A stretch of 64,000 nucleotides of DNA from Streptomyces sp. V3I7 (GTDB lineage: Bacteria; Actinomycetota; Actinomycetes; Streptomycetales; Streptomycetaceae). Below are positions 55,455-64,000 of this stretch, piece after piece. Location of the stretch: positions 620,001 through 684,000 of the forward strand of contig NZ_JAUSZK010000001.1 in NCBI RefSeq assembly GCF_030817495.1. The letters are read 5' to 3'. Numbering within the stretch: the stretch's first letter is position 1; each line of letters starts with the position of its first letter. The position numbers and the translations under genes are program-made. The notes under the pieces are model-generated. The model ran no database searches, was not told where the DNA came from, and saw only the letters and a list, made by a program, of their open reading frames with translations.

Positions 55455-56175
55455 CTGTGAGCATCCTTTGTGGTTTGCGGGCGATCGGATCGTTGTCGTG
55501 GCTGGCGGTGGCTCCGCGCCCGGCCAGGACCGTCCAGACGGTGAGGAACAAGATGGCCAGGTCCAGCCGGAAGCTCGAGCGGAGGACGTAACGCAGATCC
55601 CACTCGATGCGCTCCGGCCAGCTCAGCCGCTGTCGCCCGTGCACCTGCGCCAGGCCGGTCAGCCCTGGGGTGGCCAGCAGCCGCAACTGCTGACGATCGG
55701 TGTACCGGCTTACCTGGTAGGGCAAGGTCGGCCGAGGCCCGACCAGGCTCATCTGTCCGCGCAGCACATTGGCCAGCTGCGGCAACTCGTCAAGGGACAT
55801 GCGGCGCAGCACCCGGCCGACGGCGGTCACCCGGGCGGTGTCGGCGTCACCCGGACTCTCCGGGCTGGCCGGAACATTCACCATCGTGCGCAGCTTCAGC
55901 AGGACGAACAGACAGCCGTCGCGGCCGACCCGCTGCTGCCGGAACAGGACGGGTCTGCCATGCGCGAGCAGGTGCGCCAGCGCGGCGATCGCGCAGAGCA
56001 GCGCGGCCGGCACGATGATCAGGCTGACCACGACCAGGTCCAGCAGTCGCTTGCCGCGGTACGACCTGCGGCGGGGCTCCTGGTTGTCGACCCGGGCACC
56101 GCCGGGCACTGCGGTGGGCGCCTCCGGGATCACCGGGTCGGCCGGGTGCCGGCCCGACAGAGGTGGGGCGGTCAT
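55447..56175 (-). CDS. Initiating phosphoglycosyltransferase (PglC/WcaJ-type)
   Basis: A 242-residue bacterial sugar transferase (PF02397). It has an Arg-rich approach to a membrane helix (RGKRLLDLVVVSLIIVPAAL), GRPVLFRQQRVGRDG, LKLRTM, the catalytic DE pair in RMSLDELPQLANVL, GQMSLVGPRPTLP and PGLTGLAQVHGR. It transfers a sugar-1-phosphate to undecaprenyl phosphate and so starts the repeat unit. Its neighbours suggest diNAc-bacillosamine phosphate as the substrate. It overlaps the dehydratase gene by 4 bp. Confidence 0.88.
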   Translation of the reverse strand: MTAPPLSGRHPADPVIPEAPTAVPGGARVDNQEPRRRSYRGKRLLDLVVVSLIIVPAALLCAIAALAHLLAHGRPVLFRQQRVGRDGCLFVLLKLRTMVNVPASPESPGDADTARVTAVGRVLRRMSLDELPQLANVLRGQMSLVGPRPTLPYQVSRYTDRQQLRLLATPGLTGLAQVHGRQRLSWPERIEWDLRYVLRSSFRLDLAILFLTVWTVLAGRGATASHDNDPIARKPQRMLTGA

Positions 56176-58100
56176 CTGCTGGCCTCCGCTTTTCCGGGCT
56201 GGCCGGGCAGCACGGGCTGGCCGGCCGGTTGCTCGGGGCCGGGCGCGGCGGCGAGGCGCGCCAGGGCGGCGCGTACCTCATCTGGATCGGTGAGGTGACC
56301 GATGCCGGTGACCTCGCCGACATCGAGTACGGGCACCGGCACCTGTCTGACCAGCGGATGCCTCGGCCGGTGGCCCGGCTCCTCCTTGCCCAGCAGGTCC
56401 TCGGTCAGCTTTTCGCCGGGTCGCAAGCCGGTGAAGACGATCTCGACGTGCCGCGACGTCGCGGCGGCCATACGACGGGCGAGGTCGACGATGCGGACCT
56501 GGTCTCCCATGTCGAGGACGAGGACCTCACCGCTCTCCCCGACGGCCACCGCCTGCAGTACCAGTTGGACTGCTTCCGTGGCTGTCATGAAGTAGCGAGC
56601 GACCTGCGGGTGTGTCACGGTGACCGGGCCGCCCGCAGCGATCTGCGCGGACATCGAGCCGAGCAGCGAACCCCGGCTGCCCAGGACATTGCCGAACCTG
56701 ACGGACACCCAGGTTCCGGGGTATTCACCGGCCATGTGCGCGGTGAGCCGCTCGGTGATCCGCTTGGAGGTGCCCAGGACGCTCACCGGGTCGGCCGCCT
56801 TGTCGGTGGAGACGTTCACGAACGACCGCACGCCACAGGCCACAGCCGCTTGCAGCACGTTCAGCGTGCCGGTCACGTTTGTCTTCAGCGCCTCGGCCGG
56901 ATACCGCTCGAGCAGCGGGAGATGTTTCACCGCCGCCGTGTGGAACACGATCTCGGGGCGGGTCTGCGCGAAGATCTCGCGGATGCGGGAGGCATCTCTG
57001 ATGTCGGCGAGCACAACCTCGTCGGAATCGAGCAGCGCACGGCCGTGCAGCGCGAGCTGGATCGCGTGCAGAGCTGATTCGTCCCGGTCGAGCAACACCA
57101 GCGACGCGGGACCCAGCCGGTGCAACTGGCGGCACAGCTCCGAACCGATCGAGCCGCCAGCGCCGGTGACAAGGATGCGGCGTCCGGCGAATTGACCGGC
57201 AGCCGACGTCAGGTCCAGCCGGATCGGATCGCGGCCCAGCAACTGAGTGATCCGCGGGTCGCGGACGTCGTCGATCCGCGCCGGTCCGGCGACCAGTTCC
57301 TCGACGCGCGGAATCACCTTGGTGATCAGACCGATCGACTCGGCCAGTGTGATCAGCTCGCGGACCACCTGGCCGTCCCGGCACCCGCCGGCGATCGCGA
57401 TCACCATGACCGTCGCCCCGGTCTCCGCAGCGACCTCCGCGAGCCGATCCCGCCCGCCGCGCACTCGGATACCACAGATCCGCAGGCGGCGCTTGCCTGG
57501 GTCGTCATCCAGCAGGGCAACCGGGTGGTACTGCGCGCCAGGCTGACCGATCAGCCGCTGCACCAGTTGCGTTCCGGCGCTGCCCGCACCGAACACGATC
57601 ACCTTGACGGCGGTCGGCGCGGGCCGTCTCGGCCTGCGCCGGACGGCCGCGACTGCGGCCCTCACGGTGATCATGGCAAGCACGCCAACCAGGGCGGCGA
57701 GGCCGGCCACGCCCGTCTTGTCGCCCACCAGGGGAACCCCCGCCTGGCAGATGCCCTCCAGAAGGAGCCCGGTCAGCCCGGCGGAGACCAGCACCGCGCT
57801 CAACTCCGCGCCGGTATCCGCCTGATAGCGCCCGGAGTAGAGCCCGCACACGGCTCCGGCCAGTACTACTGCTGTCGATGTGACAGCACAGAGATTCACC
57901 AGAGCGCCAGGTCCGACGAGCAGAGCGGAAGCGCTGCTCGTGGTCAGGCCGGCAATCAACAGGCCGCAAGTCCAGGCGATCGCGTCGATGGCGGCTTGCA
58001 CCGCCGACCGGCGACACCGGGCGGCAATCCCAGACCGACCACTCGGCAAAGCGCGGCTTTCCTGCGCGGTGTGAAACACCGCAGGATGAACCGCTGTCAT
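56172..58100 (-). CDS. Membrane UDP-GlcNAc 4,6-dehydratase (PglF/CapD type)
   Basis: A 642-residue protein. Four N-terminal membrane helices (to about residue 140), a first nucleotide-binding fold (VIVFGAGSAGTQLVQRL), then the catalytic SDR domain with VTGAGGSIGSELCRQLHRLG, VLADIRD, FHTAAVKHLPLLE and the active-site segment NVSTDKAADPVSVLGTSKR. PglF/FlaA1-like enzymes remove water from UDP-GlcNAc to give the 4-keto-6-deoxy sugar. The ATG at 58100 is preferred; a TTG at 58130 is in frame, and neither has a strong site. It heads the minus-strand run dehydratase, initiating transferase, aminotransferase. Confidence 0.87.
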   Translation of the reverse strand: MTAVHPAVFHTAQESRALPSGRSGIAARCRRSAVQAAIDAIAWTCGLLIAGLTTSSASALLVGPGALVNLCAVTSTAVVLAGAVCGLYSGRYQADTGAELSAVLVSAGLTGLLLEGICQAGVPLVGDKTGVAGLAALVGVLAMITVRAAVAAVRRRPRRPAPTAVKVIVFGAGSAGTQLVQRLIGQPGAQYHPVALLDDDPGKRRLRICGIRVRGGRDRLAEVAAETGATVMVIAIAGGCRDGQVVRELITLAESIGLITKVIPRVEELVAGPARIDDVRDPRITQLLGRDPIRLDLTSAAGQFAGRRILVTGAGGSIGSELCRQLHRLGPASLVLLDRDESALHAIQLALHGRALLDSDEVVLADIRDASRIREIFAQTRPEIVFHTAAVKHLPLLERYPAEALKTNVTGTLNVLQAAVACGVRSFVNVSTDKAADPVSVLGTSKRITERLTAHMAGEYPGTWVSVRFGNVLGSRGSLLGSMSAQIAAGGPVTVTHPQVARYFMTATEAVQLVLQAVAVGESGEVLVLDMGDQVRIVDLARRMAAATSRHVEIVFTGLRPGEKLTEDLLGKEEPGHRPRHPLVRQVPVPVLDVGEVTGIGHLTDPDEVRAALARLAAAPGPEQPAGQPVLPGQPGKAEASR

Positions 58101-58358
58101 CTTGTCGTTGCCCGCGCATTCCTCACACAAGGTGAACCCCGATCAGCAGGTCGTCATGTGCCAAAGACCTATTCCGGCACTTTGCTGACGGTATGTCCAC
58201 GGACGCCGCCGCATCCTTTTGGGTGGATCAGAGAATATTTCTTGCGTTCTCGAACGCTTGATTTTCTGTGGGCACGATTTCGCTGCTCGGGCGGATGAGT
58301 CCCGCTGCACCCTTCTTGAGCGGGCGAGGGCCCCTTGAGGTTTACCTGAGCGGCCCGA

Positions 58359-60179
58359 CTACTTCACGCACGGCTGGATACGCACCTTGGTGGTCTGCGG
58401 CCATGCCAACGGCTGCAAGGGCACCACGGGGGCGCGGTCCGAAGCCGGTTCCAGCAGACGAATGTCCACTTCTCGCGTCTGACCGGGCAGGAGTTCCACC
58501 TGCGTCCCGAGTACCGGGTGACCGCGCTCCTCGGTCGACGACAACAGAAGTCGCCGCCCGTCCAGGGTCCCACCGGTGAACCGCGCACCGGAACTGGCGT
58601 ACAAGGAAAGCCAGATGCTTGTGGACCCCGGGGGGTGTGAGCGCCGGGGATCGTCGGAACGGAGAGTGACGAGGGCAGGCAGGCCCGTAGCGGGAGCGGC
58701 GTTTGTCAGCCTGATTCGCACTACGCTGGAACGGGTACCGCCCTCGCAAGGACCAAGTTCGTAGGTCAGCGACCGGCGCAGATAGTAGTCCATTTTGTTG
58801 CCTGCGGAATTGTTGACCACGAGATAGGCGAACGGTCCTGTTCTCTCGGGAACGTCGCCGGCCAGCCCGGCTTCTTCGAGTGCCGACTCGGTGGAGGCGT
58901 CTCTGCTCCACACGCGCAGTCGGCCGTCGTCGGCGTTCTGTCGCAGTGCGTGGAGGAGGGCCACCGAATCGTGGTGGTTGCCCAGCAAGGCAGTAGCTAC
59001 TGACTGTGCGACCTGTACCAGGAAACGCTTTCGTTCGGTGTTGCTGTACGACGCGTAAAGGGTTCTCTCGGTGAACTCTACGGTGTTGTCCGCTGTCACA
59101 TGCATTCCGTCCGGAAGGCGGACCGGCCCCGTGGCTTTGAGGACACGGGCGAGTCCCACAGGATCGGTCGCGATGGTCCCATCGAGACGCTGCCCCGTGT
59201 GTCGCTGCCACAAGCCCACCCAGATCTGCGCCGCATAGGGAAAATGAGCGGACAGATTGGAATTAGCCAGCCCCTGGGTGCTCTCAGCAGCTCCGTACCG
59301 GCGGTCGAACTCCGGACCGAAGTTCGCCACGGGGGTGGTGGTACGCGGCAGCGTGTCATCCGACGCGAAGTCGTGCAAAGTGATGCGACCACGGTCGGCG
59401 GTCAAGATGCCAAAGGTGCCTACGAGGCCACCGGTCCCCCGGGCCTCGGCATTGTTCTGAAAGGCAAGAAAGTAGGAGCGTGGCTCTGAGGCACCCAGAA
59501 GAGGCATCAGCAGCCGCATCGTCGCCTGCGCCTCGGAGACCGAGCCGGAAAGGCGCGCCACTCGGTCGGACAGCCGCTGCCGTTCCGTGTCGAGGCGACC
59601 GACCACCGTCGAGCCGGGCAGGCCATTCAAACTCGTCTCGATTCCGGTCAGCTGACGGTGCACATTCCCCAGCAGGTCCGTGGCAGCCGAAAGTCGGCGG
59701 AGGTCGACGCGACCCTGGTGCACCATCTGGCCGGACGCGAGCAGTTGATGTAGTCGCACCGCCTTCGGGAGCACCCCGGTGGCCATCTCGTCGGCGGCGA
59801 CACTCAGTCCTCGGGCGGAACGGAGCGGTGGGCCCATCAGGGGGAGGTACTCGGCTACGCTCCACACCGGCGTGCCGGCCGCGCTCCGGGCGGCCGCTGT
59901 GTGTTTCCGGATGTCGCCCAGCACCTCGGCCGAGGGCTGGCGATGACGGGCCATCTCCGTTTGCAGTCGGTCGGTGGTCACCTGAGCCGCAGCGAGATTG
60001 CTCTGGACCGCGCGGACCTCCCACACCAGGAAACCGGCCGACGCGGCGGACAACAAACCGACGGCTCCGGCAACCCAAAGGAAGGCCCGATGGCGGCGCC
60101 TTAACACCAGAGTCGCGAATGCCCGCGCACCCTCCTCAGCGCCCTTCCAGCTGCACGTCGGGTCTTTGCCTGCCTTCAT
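58359..60179 (-). CDS. DUF4012 domain protein, membrane-anchored
   Basis: A 606-residue protein with a short basic cytoplasmic end, one membrane helix (FLWVAGAVGLLSAASAGFLV, about 33-53) and a large outside part. The DUF4012 core includes PLLGASEPRSYFLAFQNNAE, ARGTGGLVGTFGILTADRG, DPVGLARVLKATGPVRLPDG and NSAGNKMDYYLRRSLTYELG. The domain is often encoded in actinobacterial exopolysaccharide clusters, where it may act in polymer transfer or attachment outside the cell, but its activity is not established. It is separated from the dehydratase by 258 bp without a gene. Confidence 0.85.
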   Translation of the reverse strand: MKAGKDPTCSWKGAEEGARAFATLVLRRRHRAFLWVAGAVGLLSAASAGFLVWEVRAVQSNLAAAQVTTDRLQTEMARHRQPSAEVLGDIRKHTAAARSAAGTPVWSVAEYLPLMGPPLRSARGLSVAADEMATGVLPKAVRLHQLLASGQMVHQGRVDLRRLSAATDLLGNVHRQLTGIETSLNGLPGSTVVGRLDTERQRLSDRVARLSGSVSEAQATMRLLMPLLGASEPRSYFLAFQNNAEARGTGGLVGTFGILTADRGRITLHDFASDDTLPRTTTPVANFGPEFDRRYGAAESTQGLANSNLSAHFPYAAQIWVGLWQRHTGQRLDGTIATDPVGLARVLKATGPVRLPDGMHVTADNTVEFTERTLYASYSNTERKRFLVQVAQSVATALLGNHHDSVALLHALRQNADDGRLRVWSRDASTESALEEAGLAGDVPERTGPFAYLVVNNSAGNKMDYYLRRSLTYELGPCEGGTRSSVVRIRLTNAAPATGLPALVTLRSDDPRRSHPPGSTSIWLSLYASSGARFTGGTLDGRRLLLSSTEERGHPVLGTQVELLPGQTREVDIRLLEPASDRAPVVPLQPLAWPQTTKVRIQPCVK

Positions 60180-60432
60180 TGCCTACCCACGAATCGGAGG
60201 TCCCACCCGGAACCAAGCATTGGGATTGGATCAGTAATGTCAGTCACGGAGACGCGTTGCGAACTTCACCGCGCCAGGCAGCGGGAATCTCGGTCCGAAC
60301 GGCCTAGCCTAGGGCTAGAGTGTGGGCTTCGTCACGTACTGGCCAAGAGAAAGCGACACGATGGGGGCTGATGCACGATCGGGTGACATTTGAACTGGCT
60401 TGCCCTGTAGGGCGGGTGGGAAGGATGTCGCT

Positions 60433-60741
60433 GTGCCCAAGCCTTATCCGGAAGAGTTCCGCCAGGACGTCGTGCGGGTCGCGCGGAACCGTGGCCCGGG
60501 GGTGACGGTGGAGCAGGTGGCCAACGACTTCGGGGTCCATCCGATGACGTTGTGGAAGTGGATGCGTCGCGCGGGCATCGACGACGGGACCAAGCCCGGT
60601 GTGACCAGCCAGGAGAGCGCCGAGCTTCGGGAAGCGCGTCGGCGGATCAAGCTGCTTGAGCAGGAGAACGAGGTTCTCCGGCGGGCCGCGGCCTATCTGT
60701 CGCAGGCGCAGCTGCCGGGAAAAGGATCTACCCGCTCGTGA
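60433..60741 (+). CDS. IS3 family transposase OrfA (outer element)
   Basis: A 102-residue HTH_Tnp_1 protein starting at GTG 60433 (VPKPYPEEFRQDVVRVARN) with VTVEQVANDFGVHPMTLWKW and a C-terminal leucine-zipper-like helix (RRRIKLLEQENEVLRRAAAY). The following -1 frame starts OrfB (KRIYPLVKELAGDGVPVTVA, to RLARQP) and is cut at about 60809 by another IS3 element. The 253 bp before it (60180-60432) should hold the DUF4012 promoter and the IS left end. Confidence 0.75.
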   Translation: MPKPYPEEFRQDVVRVARNRGPGVTVEQVANDFGVHPMTLWKWMRRAGIDDGTKPGVTSQESAELREARRRIKLLEQENEVLRRAAAYLSQAQLPGKGSTRS

Positions 60742-60875
60742 AGGAGCTGGCTGGGGACGGGGTGCCCGTCACGGTTGCGTGCCGGGTGCTGAGGCTCGCC
60801 AGACAGCCGGGGCTTGACCCCGGATCTTGGGCACCCGAGACACTTGGATCTTGAGTCCAGGAGAACGGATGTCCC

Positions 60876-61181
60876 GTGGTCATGAAGCACTATCCGCCGG
60901 AGTTCAAGGCGGACGCGGTCGCGTTGTACGAGTCGCGGTCGGAGGCGACGATCAGGTCGGTCGCCGCTGATCTGGGGGTGAACCCGGAGACGTTGCGGAA
61001 CTGGGTCCGGGCGGCTGGAGCGAGCCGGCCACTGGGACGCCGGGCGGAGGCGCCCGCCGAGCCGCCCACGCCGCTGGAGGCGGAGAACGCGGCCCTGCGC
61101 AAGAAGGTCCGCGAACTGGAGGAGGAACGCGAGATCCTGCGGAAGGCGGCCAAGTATTTCGCCGGGGAGACGCGCTGGTGA
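60876..61181 (+). CDS. IS3 family transposase OrfA (inner element)
   Basis: A 101-residue protein: KHYPPEFKADAVALYESRSE, helix-turn-helix TIRSVAADLGVNPETLRNWV and a C-terminal zipper (NAALRKKVRELEEEREILRK). The start is GTG 60876 or ATG 60882. It overlaps orfB by 4 bp (GTGA), where OrfAB fusion by frameshifting or coupled initiation could occur. Confidence 0.82.
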   Translation: MVMKHYPPEFKADAVALYESRSEATIRSVAADLGVNPETLRNWVRAAGASRPLGRRAEAPAEPPTPLEAENAALRKKVRELEEEREILRKAAKYFAGETRW

Positions 61182-62077
61182 ACCGCTTCCATTTCGTCGC
61201 CGACCACCAGCGCCGCTATGGCGTGAAGCGGCTGTGCACCACCCTCGGCATCGCCCGCTCCAGCTTTTATTACTGGCGCCGCACCGCTGCGGACCGGGCC
61301 GCCCGGCAGGCGGCCGACGCCGCTCTCGCCGCACGGATACGGGCCGTGCACCTTGAACCGGACGGCACCTACGGGGTCCCCAGGATCACCGCCGAGCTCC
61401 GCGACGACGGCGAGCGGGTTAACCACAAGCGGATCGCGCGCGTGATGCGGAGTATCGGCCTGGCAGGCGTGCGGCTGCGGCGCAGGCACCGCACCACTGT
61501 TGCGGACCCGGCAGCGGCGAAGGCCCCGGATCTGATCGGCCGCGACTTCACCGCGAATGAGCCGAACACGAAGCACGTCGGCGACATCACCTATCTCCCC
61601 GTGGACGGCGGAAAGTTCCTCTACCTGGCCACCGTCATCGACCTTGCCTCACGCCGCCTTGTCGGCTGGGCGATCGCAGATCACATGCGCACTGATCTCG
61701 TCATCGACGCCCTGGCCGCCGCCGAACGCACCCGCGGCAGCCTCGCCGGAGCGGTCATGCACACCGACCATGGCGCCCAATACACCAGCCGGGCGTTCGC
61801 CGACGCCTGCCGCCAAGCCGGCGTCCGTCAGTCCATGAGCGCGATCGGCAGCTCGGCGGACAACGCACTCGCCGAGTCCTTCAACGCGACGTTCAAACGC
61901 GAGACGCTCCAGGATCGCAAGCACTGGTCCAGCGAGCGCGAAGCCCGCCTCGACGCGTTCCGCTGGCTGCACCGCTACAACACCCGACGCCGTCACTCCC
62001 GCCTCGGACACCCCAGCCCGATCGCTTACGAGACAGCGTCCGAAACAACATCAACTACGCTGGCACCAGCCGCATAA
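61178..62077 (+). CDS. IS3 family transposase OrfB (inner element)
   Basis: A 299-residue DDE integrase-fold enzyme. HTH_21 region (YGVPRITAELRDDGERVNHK), then rve core with the first Asp in KHVGDITYLPVDGGKFLYLA, second Asp in VMHTDHGAQYTSRAF and Glu in NALAESFNATFKRE, ending RRRHSRLGHPSPIAYE. All catalytic residues are present and the frame is open, so the element may be active. Confidence 0.88.
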   Translation: MNRFHFVADHQRRYGVKRLCTTLGIARSSFYYWRRTAADRAARQAADAALAARIRAVHLEPDGTYGVPRITAELRDDGERVNHKRIARVMRSIGLAGVRLRRRHRTTVADPAAAKAPDLIGRDFTANEPNTKHVGDITYLPVDGGKFLYLATVIDLASRRLVGWAIADHMRTDLVIDALAAAERTRGSLAGAVMHTDHGAQYTSRAFADACRQAGVRQSMSAIGSSADNALAESFNATFKRETLQDRKHWSSEREARLDAFRWLHRYNTRRRHSRLGHPSPIAYETASETTSTTLAPAA

Positions 62078-62105
62078 CCCGTGTCCAGGATTCGGGGTCA
62101 AGGCC

Positions 62106-62236
62106 CCTCCGGATCGCTGATCGTCACCTGGATCGAGCGGACCTACCACCGACGCCGCAGACAAGCCGCACTCGGCCGGCTGGCCGCCATCGAATTCGAA
62201 ACCGTCATGACCACACCGGCCCTCCAGGCCGCGTGA
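62106..62236 (+). pseudogene. C-terminal piece of the outer IS3 OrfB
   Basis: Reads GSLIVTWIERTYHRRRRQAA, LGRLAAIEFETVMTTPALQA then stop, the standard end of an IS3-type OrfB. It begins immediately after the inner element's right end. Together with 60720-60808 it is what remains of the outer orfB. Confidence 0.7.
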
Positions 62237-62313
62237 CCGGACTTGTCACCCGAACCTGCATCAGACCCCAGGATCAGGCTCTCGTTGTCAGTGTCTGGCC
62301 ATAGTGTGCGGGC

Positions 62314-62619
62314 ATGACATACGGACTCGTCACCAAGTTCCTCGCCCGTCCCGGTGGGCGTGATGCCCTGGCTGACTGCCTGCTACAAGCGGCGAAGCTG
62401 ATGGAACGCGACTCGGGTTGCATCCATTACGTCGTCAGCACGTCGGATGAGCCCGAGGCCGTCTGGGTGTCCGAAGTGTGGACGGACCGGGCCGCGCATG
62501 ATGCCTCTTTGGAACCAGAGGACATCAGGGCTGTTTTCGTCCAGGCAAGGCCGTTGATCGCGAGTGTGTCCGAGCAGACGCCGCTGGCTGTTCTTGGCGG
62601 TGTGGGTCTTCCGTCCTGA
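62314..62619 (+). CDS. Antibiotic biosynthesis monooxygenase (ABM) domain protein
   Basis: A 101-residue ferredoxin-like-fold protein of the YgiN/ABM family: YGLVTKFLARPGGRDALADC, MERDSGCIHYVVSTSDEPEA, VWVSEVWTDRAAHDASLEPE. Such small dimeric enzymes oxidise quinols or polyketide-like substrates or degrade heme, without a cofactor in many cases; the substrate here is unknown. It appears intact and stands alone between the IS3 remnants and degraded DNA. Confidence 0.8.
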   Translation: MTYGLVTKFLARPGGRDALADCLLQAAKLMERDSGCIHYVVSTSDEPEAVWVSEVWTDRAAHDASLEPEDIRAVFVQARPLIASVSEQTPLAVLGGVGLPS

Positions 62620-63159
62620 ATGTGCCCCCTGGGGATCGATGACGGTCAGTTGTAGTCGCTGGAGTTGCCTGTCATGGCGGCGCCCTGGGGTCGACCGGAT
62701 GAGTCCGAAGTGCCCGAGCCCGCTACGGGGGCGGGACGTGGTCGTGGACGCTCGCGACGACCTCGCTTCCACCAGGTGCCCGGCGATCTCGTCACGGAAG
62801 TCTTCCGGCAGACCCCGGATGAACTCGCCGAGGGCCGTCACGCAGTCCGGTCGGCAGCCGAACACCGGTCGCCGAATCGATGACCGCGACGATCCGGGAA
62901 GCGGTTACGGCCGCTTCGGTCCACGTCGCGGCGATCGCCTGCTGTCCCTCCGCGATCAAAGGCCGCCCGCTTCTCGGGGGTGCGGTCGCCGTTCACTCCG
63001 ATCACCTCGCCTTCGCCGACTTGCGCGCCTGCTCAATGAGTTGCCACCGACCCCCGTCATCGGGCGCGGCAAGCTTCCGGGCGCGCAGGACGCCAAGAAT
63101 CCGGCGGGTGCCCGGACCTCCGAGTTGATCGCGACCGAGATCCCGACTGTCAGGCGCCT
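62620..63159. other. Degraded stretch without an intact gene
   Basis: No frame was recognised with confidence. A minus-strand segment around 62750-62860 (ALGEFIRGLPEDFRDEIAGH) and one near 63002-63150 (RRILGVLRARKLAAPDDGGR) look coding-like but are short and unassigned. It is probably rearranged DNA at the island border. Confidence 0.4.
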
Positions 63160-63300
63160 TACTTTCAGTGCTTCGGAAGAGCCGACCGTCCGGCGCCACA
63201 CCAAATCGCTCGATGTGAGAACGGGGGATGCTGGCGAATTGCGGCGGGATGGGCACCGGCCGGGTGGCGGTCGCTGCGCGCCGTTTCAGGGAGTGCACCC
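63160..63300 (-). pseudogene. Fragment of a second tyrosine recombinase of the same family
   Basis: Encodes VHSLKRRAATATRPVPIPPQ, then FASIPRSHIERFGVAPDGRL and FRSTES. This matches the interrupted integrase (VHSLKRRAATATRPVPIPPQ...HIERFGVMPDGRLFRN) almost residue for residue over about 45 codons. Both flanks are unrelated. It is the trace of another element of the same integrase type. Confidence 0.75.
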
Positions 63301-63327
63301 GGTCAGGGATCGACGCAAGGGCGACCG

Positions 63328-64000
<673 letters not shown>

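Larger units (their letters stand above)
60809..62107 (+). mobile_element. Complete-looking IS3-family element inserted in an older IS3 element
   Basis: The ends are imperfect inverted repeats: GGGGCTTGACCCCGGATCTT at the left and, reading inward from the right, GGGGCCTTGACCCCGAATCC. Inside are orfA and orfB in the same orientation. The flanking sequence belongs to a different IS3 orfB: its start lies left and its C-terminal end (LIVTWIERTYHRRRRQAALG) lies right at 62106-62236, with the catalytic middle lost. No clear target duplication was identified. Confidence 0.75.

Overview
The window is high-GC DNA (roughly 70% G+C by eye) with GTG/TTG starts, purine-rich Shine-Dalgarno sites and many 4-bp start/stop overlaps. 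It carries a conservon-type sensor kinase, the xylA/xylB/ROK arrangement and a sortase-E-type LAxTG protein. All of this points to a Streptomyces or close actinobacterial chromosome. No tRNA, rRNA or cas gene was recognised.

Region 1 (1-19971) looks like ordinary chromosome. It holds a CvnA-like sensor kinase with an MHYT protein, a methyltransferase, an alpha/beta hydrolase divergent from a PadR regulator, small hypotheticals and a secreted phytase-like esterase. It then holds the xylose locus (xylA divergent from xylB, followed by a ROK regulator), a permease coupled to an acetamidase/formamidase, a secreted peptidoglycan amidase, and a GAF regulator next to an aldehyde dehydrogenase (ALDH).

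Region 2 (about 19.9-34.2 kb) is a decayed mobile and defence-related island. Its left border is unusual: the 3' end of the ALDH gene is present twice (19914-19971 and 25665-25722), which suggests that the ALDH tail is an integrase attachment site. Beside the second copy is a tyrosine recombinase gene (25885-29026). It is cut by two related insertion sequences in tandem, both at TCATTGA, and removing them in silico restores a 462-codon frame; a small excisionase-like gene overlaps its start. The island also holds an orphan Imm1 gene behind an inactivated DddA-like deaminase tail, a broken Rhs segment on the opposite strand, and an orphan Imm35/YrhB gene. Three CRISPR loci are present: a short I-E-like unit running into a decayed 37-nt-repeat array, a solitary I-E-like repeat, and a second I-E-like array whose first repeat abuts a truncated istB. 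Several transposase remnants complete it.

Region 3 (34.3-60.2 kb) is a Wzx/Wzy-type exopolysaccharide or cell-surface glycan cluster. Two rare-sugar routes can be read. WbpA/B/E/D/I-like enzymes (34.3-39.7 kb) could make UDP-2,3-diacetamido-mannuronic acid. PglF/E/D-like enzymes with a PglC-like initiating transferase (53.4-58.1 kb) could make UDP-N,N'-diacetylbacillosamine and load it on undecaprenyl phosphate. Between them lie a BY-kinase/low-molecular-weight phosphatase pair, an LAxTG protein, a glutamine cyclotransferase, three GT4 glycosyltransferases, a glucuronyl C5-epimerase-like protein, a single ORF fusing Wzx- and Wzy-like halves, and a DUF4012 protein. A frameshifted second 2-epimerase and a fragment of a second 3-dehydrogenase suggest an older duplicate pathway.

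Region 4 (60.4-64.0 kb) holds nested IS3 elements, a small ABM-domain monooxygenase, a second integrase remnant, an SDR tail and the 5'-truncated start of a sulfite-oxidase-like gene that runs out of the window. It may mark the right edge of the acquired DNA.
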